DNA of 20,785 bases from an uncultured delta proteobacterium (GTDB lineage Bacteria > Desulfobacterota > WTBG01 > CAIYCZ01): contig CAIYCZ010000542.1 in NCBI GenBank assembly GCA_903924805.1, positions 1 to 20,785 of the forward strand, given 5' to 3'. The translations under genes were made by a program, and so were the position numbers. This document shows, piece by piece, positions 12,922 through 20,785 of this stretch. The first letter of the stretch is position 1, and each line of letters begins with the position of its first letter. The notes below the pieces were generated by a model that was not told where the DNA came from, did not search any database, and saw nothing but the letters and a program-made list of their open reading frames with translations.

Positions 12922-15207
12922 ATGCATACGTTAAAACGAGCTCACTTCATTATCTATATGTGCGTGCTTGCCCTGTCTGCAGGCTGCGCAGGAAAGCCGC
13001 CGGTAAAATCCCCGCAACCAGCCCCTGCACAGCAGCACCAGGCCGTCTCCGAACAATCCCTGTCGAGCACTTCTCAGGATGCCACCACCCAGCCCGGCGG
13101 AAGCAGTGACCGCTATAAACGCTCACAGCAAAAACAGTCGGCAAAACCCCAGCCGGTATTGGAACCCGGGGAATTACAACCCGCTGCTGAGAAATCCGCT
13201 CTCTCAATTAAGAAAAAAGAGGTACAGAAGCTATCCGCTGCAAAGGCGGGAAAGCCTGCCGCATCAGAGGAAGGTGAAAAGCAAAAGATAGCCCTGGACT
13301 TTGATGATGCTGACATTTATGAAGTTATAAATGCCCTCTCTGACATATTAAACATCAATTACATTATTGACCCGTCCGTGCGGGGCAAGGTTAATATCCA
13401 CACCAGTGGCGAGATAGATAAAAGCCAGATATTCCCTATCCTCGAAACCATCTTTAAGCTAAATAATATTGCCGCCGTTAAAGCTGGGAACCTGTATAAA
13501 ATTATCCCCATCAAGGAAGCAAAATCAGCCCTTACCGAGATGGGGGTTGGAAGCGAGCTTGCATCGTTACCATCCGGCGACAGAGTCATCATCCAGATCG
13601 TACCTCTGCGATACATTCCGGCTGCAGAGGTCGCTAAAGTGTTAAAGCCGTTTGTGAGCGCTGGAGGGGACATCCAGGAATACGGCAAGGGGAACATCCT
13701 TATTATCATTGACACAGCCGCCAATATTCAAAAGCTTCTGGGCTTTATCGATATCATGGACGTGGATACCTTCGAGCAGATGAACGTCAGCTTTTTCAAG
13801 GTTAAAAACTCTGACGTTAAGGAACTGGCCAAAGAGCTCGAAAGTCTTTTCAGCTCCTCGCTGGGATTTTCAAAGTCTACCGATAAGGGTCTGGGCATAT
13901 CGTTTATTCCGATTGAACGGATTAATTATATCCTTGTGGTCAGTTCTATTCCCGGAATATTTGAACGGGTCGAGCACTGGATCACCGTGCTGGATGCCGT
14001 TGACACCGGTACCGAGGAGCAGGTATTTGTATATTTTCTGGAAAATGCAAAGGCCTCTGATATGGTAAGTGTTTTAGGCAGCCTGTATGGAGAGGGGCCG
14101 GGAACCGGCGGAACAACAAAACAGTCAAAGACCCCTGAGAAGTCCAAGCTCTCCGAGCAAAAGTCAAACAGGTATAGAAAAACAAAAGAGACCACCACGC
14201 GGCGGGAAACAGGATCGGGAGGAGGCGTTTCGGGGGCAGAGGGAATGCTTCAGGGCCCAATAAAAATAGTAACCGATGAAACCACCAATGCAATTATCAT
14301 CCGCGCCATCCCCGGTGATTATGCGGTTATCAAGGAAACCATTCAAAAACTCGATATTATTCCCAAGCAGGTGCTTATAGAAGTGCTTATCGCAGAAGTT
14401 ACCCTGAGCGGAGACACCGAGCTTGGTATTGAGTGGGCACTCCGGGGAACTTCAAGCCTCGGCGGGTACACGGGTGACAATCGGGCAGAGACGACGTTTG
14501 GTCTTGGCGGACTTGGAACAGACCTGGCCAAGAGCCTTAATAAGGGTTTTACCTACCGCTTTGATTCAAACCGGCTTCAGGCATTTCTGGTCGCTCAGGC
14601 AAGCCATAATAAGCTCAACATTCTGTCCTGCCCCCAGATTTTAGCAGCAGACAATAAAGAGGCCCGCATAGAGGTTGGCGAAGAAGTCCCTATTGTAACA
14701 AGCGAATATGTCCCGCTGACGACACAACAGGTGGATACGACCTCCCGCTCCATCGAATACCGCTCCACCGGCGTTCTTCTTACCGTTACCCCGCGGATAA
14801 ATGATAAAGGGCTCGTCGCATTGGAAATTGCCCAGGAGGTGAGCAAAGCGCAGCCGGTAGTTGCTGGCGGGATTCAGTCTCCGACAATCACCAACCGGAA
14901 GGCTGAGACCTCTATGGTGGTGCAGAATGCAACCACCATAGTGATTGGCGGGCTTATCGGTCAGGAGACAGCTAAAACCATTTCCGGCATTCCCTTCCTT
15001 TCCCGCATCCCGCTGCTCGGATACTTTTTTAGCGATACCAGAAACACCGAGAAAAAGACCGAGCTCATAATTCTCATAACCCCGCACGTGGTCACCAATA
15101 TAAACGAAGCAGAGATCATTTCCCAGGAGTTCAGAAACAAGGTTGATCAGATTAAAAAACTGATCAAAAAAACGGACGATCCCTGGATGGATATGTATAA
15201 AAGATGA
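12922..15207 (+). CDS. gspD: Type II secretion secretin GspD
   Basis: The outer-membrane channel of the T2SS, 761 aa from ATG 12922. That start gives a signal peptide MHTLKRAHFIIYMCVLALSAGC whose SAGC resembles a lipobox (Cys22), so the secretin may be a lipoprotein. A Pro/Gln/Ser-rich linker precedes the N0 domain (IALDFDDADIYEVINALSDI), N1-N3 repeats, and a Lys/Thr/Gly-rich insert within N3 (about 390-435). The C-terminal secretin domain shows EEVPIVTSEY, STGVLLTVTPRIN and GIPFLSRIPLLGYFFSDTRNTEKKTELIILITPHVV. In-frame starts at 12844 (GTG) and 12883 (ATG) exist; none has a good ribosome binding site, and I chose by the signal peptide. It is last in the operon, whereas gspD usually precedes gspE. 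Confidence 0.93.
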   Translation: MHTLKRAHFIIYMCVLALSAGCAGKPPVKSPQPAPAQQHQAVSEQSLSSTSQDATTQPGGSSDRYKRSQQKQSAKPQPVLEPGELQPAAEKSALSIKKKEVQKLSAAKAGKPAASEEGEKQKIALDFDDADIYEVINALSDILNINYIIDPSVRGKVNIHTSGEIDKSQIFPILETIFKLNNIAAVKAGNLYKIIPIKEAKSALTEMGVGSELASLPSGDRVIIQIVPLRYIPAAEVAKVLKPFVSAGGDIQEYGKGNILIIIDTAANIQKLLGFIDIMDVDTFEQMNVSFFKVKNSDVKELAKELESLFSSSLGFSKSTDKGLGISFIPIERINYILVVSSIPGIFERVEHWITVLDAVDTGTEEQVFVYFLENAKASDMVSVLGSLYGEGPGTGGTTKQSKTPEKSKLSEQKSNRYRKTKETTTRRETGSGGGVSGAEGMLQGPIKIVTDETTNAIIIRAIPGDYAVIKETIQKLDIIPKQVLIEVLIAEVTLSGDTELGIEWALRGTSSLGGYTGDNRAETTFGLGGLGTDLAKSLNKGFTYRFDSNRLQAFLVAQASHNKLNILSCPQILAADNKEARIEVGEEVPIVTSEYVPLTTQQVDTTSRSIEYRSTGVLLTVTPRINDKGLVALEIAQEVSKAQPVVAGGIQSPTITNRKAETSMVVQNATTIVIGGLIGQETAKTISGIPFLSRIPLLGYFFSDTRNTEKKTELIILITPHVVTNINEAEIISQEFRNKVDQIKKLIKKTDDPWMDMYKR

Positions 15208-15241
15208 GGAGCGCAACAAAAGCCGTTAACCGGCAGTCTGA

Positions 15242-17206
15242 CTAAAACGTGTAGCGGATGGTAACGTATGCAGCAGCGTCTTCACCGTCCACCAGTCCAA
15301 ACACCCCGCGTGTTCTGTATTTCTTATCAGTCAGGTTTCTGACCCGCAGAGCCATCTCAAGCCCCTTAATGGGCAGGTCCTTCACAAACAGGTTAAAATC
15401 ACACAGTACATACGAACCAAGACGTTTACGGTTCCCGATAACTGCTTCAACTCCCCGGGCAAGCTTGCGCTCCCCGACATAATTTAATTCTACATTGGCT
15501 CTGAAGTGGCGCAGGAAACTGTAGTCAATGCCACCGTTTAAAACATTGTCCGGGGCTACATTAAAAAAGCTCTCTATGGTGCTTTCTATGGTCTGGCTGG
15601 GATCTTCACTGCTGGGAATTTCAACTACCGACCGCGCTCCTTTCTGCCGGTTGCCAAAGAGATGGGAGCAGTTTGCATACAGGGAAAGGTCCCGGCAGGG
15701 ACGCCCGTTAACTGAAAATTCTATTCCCCTAATATTCTCCTTTCCTGAATTTGAGATGGCTCCCGATGCATCGCGCTCAATAAGCTTATCCAGCTCGTTA
15801 TAGAAAAAGTTAATCTCAGCACCAAAAATATTTTTATAGTGAAACCCCAGCTCTGCCTCGTAGCTGTCAATCCGTTCCGGGTTAAGGCCTGACTGCTCAA
15901 TCAGCACTGCCAGACTGGGGGTGCGGAACGCTCGTCCATAGAGCAGCTTGGCGCTGAAATAATCCAGGAATAAATAATTAATGCCCGCGCGGGGGCTGAA
16001 AAATCGATCGTAGGCACTGCTGTCGTCATAGCGGATACCGATGGTCGCCTCAAGATTCTTGAGAATTTTCCATTTGTCCTGAAAATAGACCGAGTAGAGC
16101 CGGTTATCGTAGTGCGGGAAGTAATCAAATTTTTCATCCTTAACTTCAAAGGTTGTTTTGCTGCCGTCATTATACCGAAATGAAGTGCCCAGTGTGGCAT
16201 AGTGATTCTCAAACACGTTAAAATTATACTTTGCTTCAAGGCCGTACTGTTTATTGGTCTGTTCAAACCGTGATTGATCATAGTCATCGAGGCTATCAAA
16301 ATACTGGAACCACCCCTGAAGCGAAACCGAGGAACTTTCCATACTCTTGTTAAGCGTAGCCTGGATAAAGGAAAACGGCTTGTGTTCAGAACCTTGCAGA
16401 GAAAAGGTGGGCTCGGTATAGAAATCGCGATACCGCGAATAGCGTCCTGAAATCTCAAGGATGTCCCGGTAGCTCACTTTGCCATAGGCTTCAACATAGT
16501 GATCATGGTTGCGCTCAGTGTCGTTGTGCAGGTCATGTTCAAAACCCTCGCTTTTGACGCTTGAGACTGAAATCAGTCCGTCCCAGTCATTTTTATTAAA
16601 CCCCCCGGTTGCATATGACCTGGTGGTATCATGAGATCCCCGTTCAGCCCCTACCTGCAGCCCCTGGACGTCAGCACCCTTCTTTGTAACCAGGTTGATG
16701 ATACCGGAAAATGCATCCGGCCCCCACAGGGGAGATCCCGGGCCGCGTATGATTTCAATCTTTTCAATGTAATCAAGAGAGAGCTCAAGCCCGCGCGGGT
16801 AATCAATCGTGGAGGCATCACTGGAAAACGGCACACCGTCCATCATAACCAGAAAGGAATCAGGAATGCCCCGCAGATATATGCGCTCCTTGACCTCATT
16901 CCGGTCTACAAAAAAACCGGGCACCCTGCGCAATACTTCAGCCAGCGTCCGGTACTTCTTCAGTTCTTCACCGCTTATTACCGTAACCGCAGCCGGGGCG
17001 CGCTGCAGCGTTTCTATGCGCCGTGAAGCAATAGATACGGTATAGAGCTCTTCGCCCAAAAACATGAGCTCAGTCTCTTCAAACGAGGGGGGCTTGGCCT
17101 TCTCCTGAGGATACGCCGGTGTTGCACCAAGCAGGGCTGACAGTATGAATGCCGCGGTCCAGAGTGACCATATCCCTTTACTGAAATAATTTTTTTGTTG
17201 GCTCAT
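15242..17206 (-). CDS. TonB-dependent outer-membrane receptor (BtuB/CirA type)
   Basis: A 654-aa receptor. An N-terminal signal peptide (about 1-34, ending ATPAYPQ) is followed by a possible TonB-box region (ELYTVSIASRR, about 54-64) and a plug domain: APAAVTVISGEELKKYRTLAEVLRRVPGF, then LRGIPDSFLVMMDGVPF and IEIIRGPGSPLWGPDAFSGIINLVTKKG, all family hallmarks. The rest is a 22-strand beta barrel ending in the aromatic C-terminal signal AAYVTIRYTF. The substrate is not evident; colicin-I/cobalamin-type receptors are closest in style. The ATG overlaps the response regulator stop by 4 bp (17203-17206) and has AAAGGA upstream, so it is the last gene of the regulatory operon. A binding protein, kinase and regulator precede it, which suggests ligand-responsive expression. 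Confidence 0.94.
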   Translation of the reverse strand: MSQQKNYFSKGIWSLWTAAFILSALLGATPAYPQEKAKPPSFEETELMFLGEELYTVSIASRRIETLQRAPAAVTVISGEELKKYRTLAEVLRRVPGFFVDRNEVKERIYLRGIPDSFLVMMDGVPFSSDASTIDYPRGLELSLDYIEKIEIIRGPGSPLWGPDAFSGIINLVTKKGADVQGLQVGAERGSHDTTRSYATGGFNKNDWDGLISVSSVKSEGFEHDLHNDTERNHDHYVEAYGKVSYRDILEISGRYSRYRDFYTEPTFSLQGSEHKPFSFIQATLNKSMESSSVSLQGWFQYFDSLDDYDQSRFEQTNKQYGLEAKYNFNVFENHYATLGTSFRYNDGSKTTFEVKDEKFDYFPHYDNRLYSVYFQDKWKILKNLEATIGIRYDDSSAYDRFFSPRAGINYLFLDYFSAKLLYGRAFRTPSLAVLIEQSGLNPERIDSYEAELGFHYKNIFGAEINFFYNELDKLIERDASGAISNSGKENIRGIEFSVNGRPCRDLSLYANCSHLFGNRQKGARSVVEIPSSEDPSQTIESTIESFFNVAPDNVLNGGIDYSFLRHFRANVELNYVGERKLARGVEAVIGNRKRLGSYVLCDFNLFVKDLPIKGLEMALRVRNLTDKKYRTRGVFGLVDGEDAAAYVTIRYTF

Positions 17207-18570
17207 AGGTCTGTTTCCTTTAATTGTTTAAGGAGGCTCCTGAACTTCCCCCGCGTCAGTCCCAGCAGCTTCGCCGCCGCAGTCTGATTTTTATTGGCCT
17301 TCAGTAAAGACTGGCGCACTATCTCCCGCTCCATATCCTCTAAACTAATTCCCTCCTCGGGAAGTAAATAAGGTGCATCACCGCCGGCCACGCCTGCCGG
17401 AGCAACCCCAAGAAACCGGAGGTTCTCCAGGGTAATGGTTCCATCCGGTGATAAAATAACCGCACGCTCGACGGCATTTTCCAGCTCCCGGACATTGCCC
17501 GGCCAGGAGTATTTTTTGAACACTCTCTGCGCCTCATCGGTGATGCGCGGGCTGGGCTTGCCCATCGCCAGACAAAACCGCTGCACAAAGTGCTCGGCAA
17601 GATAGACAATATCATTGCCCCGCTCTCTAAGGGGTGGGAGTTGTAACGGGAAGACATTTATTCTATAGTACAGATCCTGTCTGAACGCGCCCTTCCCAAC
17701 AAGGGGTTCAAGCTCCTGATTGGTCGCACAGATAACCCGCACATCGGATTTTATGGTTTCTGTGCCTCCTACCCGTTCAAACTCGCGCTCCTGTAAAAAT
17801 CTCAGCACCTTTGGCTGTGCCTCCAGACTCAGGTCGCCGATTTCGTCAAGGAAGGCGGTTCCTTCATTGGCAACCTCGAACTTTCCCTTCTTCTGCTTGT
17901 CAGCACCGGTAAAAGCACCTTTTTCATGCCCGAACAGCTCACTTTCAATAAGCGTCGAAGGAATTGCCGCGCAATTAATAGCAATAAATCTTTTGCCTTT
18001 TCTGCTGCTGTTGTGGTGAATAATTCTTGCAAGAAGCTCCTTGCCCGTTCCGCTCTCTCCCGTAATAAACACCGTGGTATAAGGACTCTTGGCAACTTCC
18101 CCGGCACTGGCTATGGTGTACAGCATATTCTGTGATTTGCCGATTATATTCGAAAAATCGTATAATTTTGCCAGTTCTTCACGATAGATTCTATTCTCTT
18201 CTACTGCTTCGGAAACCCTCATATAGGTCCGCACCATATTGATAGTATCTTTTTCTTCAAACGGCTTTGTAATATAGCCGAGTGCTCCTTCAAGACCTGC
18301 CTTATGGGCTGTTTCAACGCTGCCGTATGCTGTCAGAATCAGAACCGGACAATCGGGATCAATTTTTTTTATTTCCTGCAGTAAGGTCATGCCATCCATT
18401 TTGGGCATTTTCAGATCAGTAATGACCAGTGAATAATTATATTTTTTAATGAGCTGCAGCGCTTCTTCTCCATTAGCGGCCTGGGCTGTCTGGTAGCCCT
18501 GGCGCTCCAGCATAAGCTGTAAAATATGTCTGATCTTTTCTTCGTCATCAACGATTAAAATCCTGCTCAT
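17203..18570 (-). CDS. NtrC-family sigma-54-dependent response regulator
   Basis: A 455-aa regulator. The receiver domain (1-115) has the acidic pocket D8-D9, phosphoacceptor D52 in VITDLKMPKMDG and K102. The AAA+ domain follows: Walker A GESGTGKE at 171-178, the sigma-54 contact loop GAFTGA at 218-223, Walker B AFLDEIGD at 239-246. The C-terminal Fis-type helix-turn-helix (LLKANKNQTAAAKLLGLTRGKFRSLLKQL) binds enhancer sites. All parts needed for sigma-54 activation are intact. The ATG at 18570 has GGGGGAG just upstream and lies 18 bp after the kinase gene, its likely partner. I found no convincing -24/-12 promoter in the window, so its targets probably include the operon's own promoter beyond the right edge or lie elsewhere. 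Confidence 0.95.
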   Translation of the reverse strand: MSRILIVDDEEKIRHILQLMLERQGYQTAQAANGEEALQLIKKYNYSLVITDLKMPKMDGMTLLQEIKKIDPDCPVLILTAYGSVETAHKAGLEGALGYITKPFEEKDTINMVRTYMRVSEAVEENRIYREELAKLYDFSNIIGKSQNMLYTIASAGEVAKSPYTTVFITGESGTGKELLARIIHHNSSRKGKRFIAINCAAIPSTLIESELFGHEKGAFTGADKQKKGKFEVANEGTAFLDEIGDLSLEAQPKVLRFLQEREFERVGGTETIKSDVRVICATNQELEPLVGKGAFRQDLYYRINVFPLQLPPLRERGNDIVYLAEHFVQRFCLAMGKPSPRITDEAQRVFKKYSWPGNVRELENAVERAVILSPDGTITLENLRFLGVAPAGVAGGDAPYLLPEEGISLEDMEREIVRQSLLKANKNQTAAAKLLGLTRGKFRSLLKQLKETDL

Positions 18571-18588
18571 ATGCTCCCCCGTCTTCCC

Positions 18589-20010
18589 TCATACAGGAAG
18601 TAAAATGGTAAAGGTAGCCCCTCCACCCGGATAGTCGGAAAGCTGAACCTGCCCTCCATGATTGTCCACAATTTTTTTTACAATGGAAAGTCCCAGTCCG
18701 GTGCCGGTGGCATTCGTGGTAAAAAACGGATCAAACACCTTTGCTCTATCGGTATCGGGTATTCCCATGCCTGTATCACTTACCTGGATTCGCAGCCATG
18801 GTTTGAAGAGGTCTGTTTTAAAGTAGATAGCGCCTCTCTGTTCTATGGCCTGAGCTGCATTGGTGAGCAGGTTAAGCAGGGCCTGATAGAGCTGGTGCTC
18901 ATCTATCTTAACGAGAGGAAGTGTGCCGAGCTCCTGATGAATGGTAATCTGTTTGCTGGAATTCTCGGGAATCATAAAATGGGCAGCAACTCGTTCGATA
19001 ACCCTGTTTATATCGCATGTCGCCTTCTGCGGCGGCTGTGGCCTGGCAAAAGACAGGAAGTCATCGATCAGCCTGTTGAGTCGCTTAATCTCATCCTGAA
19101 TATATCCCAGCATGGTTTGTTTGATAGTGCGTTCGGTATCTCTTTTAGACAGTATGTCCACAGACCCTTTGATAATTCCGATAGGGTTTTTAAGTTCGTG
19201 AGCAATCATCATGGAAAATTTGCCGATTTCTGCCATCCGCTCTTTCTGGGCAAGCTCCCGGTATGTTGATTCAAGCTCCTGTTTCTTTTTCTCCAGCGAT
19301 GACGCCATGATATTAAATGATTCCGTGAGAGCCCCCAGCTCATCATCCCTGCTCTCATCGAGCCGCTCTTCCCAGTTTCCCCGGGCAATTGAGGACGTGG
19401 CGCGCGCCAGCTTCTGAATGGGGCGTATCAGGGTATAGGAAAAATACAGGGCTCCCAGACCTCCTATAACGGTTGCAATGGTAGCAGAGAAAAATATCCA
19501 CCAGCGTATGCGGTTGAGCGTTGCAATGATGCCTTCGCGGGAAAAGATAACCTCTATGGTGCCAATAAGCTGCCCCCGGGCTTGTCCGGTGCCTTCCGGG
19601 GGGGTGCTGCTCAAAAACAGGCTCATATCCTCACTGGTGGTTTTTTCAGCTTCCGGTGTCAGATATACCGGATAGGTAATCCTTTCCTCCTGCCACGACC
19701 ACAGCTTCCTATTTTTCGTAATATCCACCAGCACGCTGTTTACCTCATTAACGATACGCACCCGCTGCACATCATTCTCCCGCATAAGATTCTGGGCAAG
19801 CGACGAGAGCGTAGCTTTGTTCTCCAGAAGCAGGGGGAGCTCGGCGTTCAGGGCAAGATTTTGCACCAGAGATTGCCCCCGTTTTGAAAACTCATAGAGC
19901 AGTGCTTTCCGCGATTGGTATACCAGTATGATGCTGAACATCAGGGAAATAAAGACAATGAGAAATACGGTCATGAAAATAAATTTTATGTTGAGCCCCC
20001 AGTTAATCAT
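18589..20010 (-). CDS. Membrane sensor histidine kinase (partner of the NtrC-type regulator)
   Basis: A 473-aa inner-membrane kinase. Membrane helix 1 (about 11-31), a periplasmic sensor of about 140 residues (LALNAELPLLLENKATLSSLAQNLMREN..., Cache-like in style but not certain), membrane helix 2 (about 171-192), HAMP (about 193-245), HisKA with H271 in MMIAHELKNPIG, and HATPase_c with N-box NLLTNAAQAIE (380-390), G1 DTGMG (412-416), F-box FDPFFTT and G2 GTGLG (436-440). It is complete and apparently active. It overlaps the upstream substrate-binding protein gene by 4 bp (ATGA, 20007-20010), implying coupled translation. The binding protein is a plausible sensory partner for the periplasmic domain; this is inferred from context. 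Confidence 0.94.
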   Translation of the reverse strand: MINWGLNIKFIFMTVFLIVFISLMFSIILVYQSRKALLYEFSKRGQSLVQNLALNAELPLLLENKATLSSLAQNLMRENDVQRVRIVNEVNSVLVDITKNRKLWSWQEERITYPVYLTPEAEKTTSEDMSLFLSSTPPEGTGQARGQLIGTIEVIFSREGIIATLNRIRWWIFFSATIATVIGGLGALYFSYTLIRPIQKLARATSSIARGNWEERLDESRDDELGALTESFNIMASSLEKKKQELESTYRELAQKERMAEIGKFSMMIAHELKNPIGIIKGSVDILSKRDTERTIKQTMLGYIQDEIKRLNRLIDDFLSFARPQPPQKATCDINRVIERVAAHFMIPENSSKQITIHQELGTLPLVKIDEHQLYQALLNLLTNAAQAIEQRGAIYFKTDLFKPWLRIQVSDTGMGIPDTDRAKVFDPFFTTNATGTGLGLSIVKKIVDNHGGQVQLSDYPGGGATFTILLPV

Positions 20011-20785
20011 CGAATCACCTCATCTGCCTGCTGGATAATCTCTGGCGATATCTGGATACCAAGCTTCTGAGCGGTTTTTAAGTCAATACTCATTTTAATA
20101 CGGGCCGGAGATTCTATGGTGAGCGGTGCTGCGAGACCCTGTTTTACCATTCTCAGTGCCATGTCGCCGGCCTGCAGCCCGAGGTCTCGATACTCAATGA
20201 TAAAAGAAAGGATAGCTCCATTGCTGGCAAACCACCGGTTATAGCCCACCACGGGAATTTTCCTGCGCAGCGACTCTTTAATAATGTACTCTACTATCTT
20301 CTGTGAATTAATCTGCTCATCAGGCATCATGAGAAGAGTATCAATTGAAAACTCTTTGGAATCTATGGCAGGCAGGATATCGCTTGCAGATGTTATGGGA
20401 AAGGTGACCAGGACCAGTCCCAGTGACGCTGCTTCCCGAAGAAATGATTCAATTATCGTGCGGTCTAAAGACTTACTGAAAAAAAGGCCGACCCGTTTCC
20501 GCTCGGGAAATGATTTTTTTATCTGTCGCAGCTGAAATGACAAAGGCATATTGAGGCTCACCCCGGAATACAGCTTCTGCTGCCCTATCAGTTTTTGTGG
20601 GTTTAACACCATGCAGAAAAATTTGGGGAAGGGATACGTTATCTCTGATAACAGGAACGATGCCTGAGGGCCGACCGCAATGAGCATGCGCGGCCTTTTT
20701 TCCTGAATTGCTGCAATAATCTCTCTTCCCTTATCCAGATCCCCTTCCCGGCTTTTTTCTTTGAAGCCTTCGGCGCCTTCCTGGG
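20007..20785 (-). CDS. ABC_sub_bind (COG2984-type) periplasmic substrate-binding protein, 5' end beyond window edge
   Basis: The frame is open to the right edge, so the start, signal peptide and first residues are missing; 258 residues are visible. The ATG at 20687 is internal: the upstream frame (REIIAAIQEKRPRMLIAVGPQA) continues the fold's first beta-alpha unit. Features of the ABC_sub_bind family (PF04392) are GVSLNMPLSFQLRQIKKSFPERKRVGLFFS, DTLLMMPDEQINSQKIVEYIIKES, IPVVGYNRWFASNGAILSFIIEYRDLGLQAGDMALRMV and the C-terminal helix KLGIQISPEIIQQADEVI. These proteins bind small ligands in the periplasm. No permease or ATPase gene follows; the next genes are a kinase, a regulator and a TonB-dependent receptor. 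A sensory role is therefore likelier than transport, unless transporter genes lie upstream outside the window. Confidence 0.87.
   Translation of the reverse strand, partial: QEGAEGFKEKSREGDLDKGREIIAAIQEKRPRMLIAVGPQASFLLSEITYPFPKFFCMVLNPQKLIGQQKLYSGVSLNMPLSFQLRQIKKSFPERKRVGLFFSKSLDRTIIESFLREAASLGLVLVTFPITSASDILPAIDSKEFSIDTLLMMPDEQINSQKIVEYIIKESLRRKIPVVGYNRWFASNGAILSFIIEYRDLGLQAGDMALRMVKQGLAAPLTIESPARIKMSIDLKTAQKLGIQISPEIIQQADEVIR

Noticed and set aside
4242..15207. Type IV pilus locus instead of T2SS
   Set aside because: GspG with its calcium-site loop, GspH, GspI, GspJ, and a large GspK without Glu +5 define a T2SS; no pilin, pilT or pilC/pilB pair is seen.
15208..15241. Terminator between the convergent gspD and receptor genes
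   Set aside because: Only a 4-bp stem (GCCG/CGGC at 15222-15234) without a T-run on either strand.
1..20785. CRISPR arrays, tRNA or rRNA genes
   Set aside because: No regularly spaced repeats and no tRNA- or rRNA-like sequence was seen on either strand by eye.

Overview
The window comes from a Gram-negative (diderm) bacterium with roughly 50% GC. The evidence is a complete type II secretion (T2SS) locus with an outer-membrane secretin, a TonB-dependent receptor, and a sigma-54 type response regulator. The gene content (ATP sulfurylase, a GspL that looks like a PilM-PilN fusion, PHP and COG3379-type hydrolases) would suit Desulfobacterota, Nitrospirota or a related uncultured lineage. No marker gene is present to decide, so taxonomy is inference only.

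Region A (1-3657, all minus strand): a probable operon read right to left. It holds sat (ATP sulfurylase), an alkaline-phosphatase-superfamily phosphohydrolase, an unrecognised 96-aa protein, and a PHP-domain phosphoesterase cut by the left edge. The last two gaps (922-1070 and 523-630) carry short intergenic repeats. One reading is an APS/PAPS-linked pathway: sat makes APS, and some PHP enzymes hydrolyse pAp, the by-product of PAPS use. This is inference.

Region B (3658-4241): a 584-bp divergent intergenic region. A good minus-strand sigma-70-like promoter faces sat and another faces gspE. Between them lies a compact MITE-like element (3931-4061) with perfect 20-bp terminal inverted repeats and a 9-bp flanking direct repeat.

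Region C (4242-15207, plus strand): T2SS genes in the order gspE-F-G-H-I-J-K-L-M-D. The pseudopilin genes G-H-I-J overlap or nearly abut. The secretin gene is last instead of near the front, no gspC is present, GspL resembles a PilM-PilN fusion, and GspM is of the short PilO-like type. The prepilin peptidase (gspO) is not in the window.

Region D (15242-20785, minus strand): a tightly coupled four-gene operon. It encodes an ABC_sub_bind (COG2984-type) substrate-binding protein (5' end beyond the right edge), a membrane sensor histidine kinase, an NtrC-family response regulator and a TonB-dependent outer-membrane receptor. Junctions are 4-bp overlap, 18-bp gap and 4-bp overlap. No ABC permease or ATPase is visible, so the binding protein may serve as a sensor for the kinase; this is the most system-like unit in the window. 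The T2SS and receptor operons converge at 15208-15241, where I see no convincing terminator.
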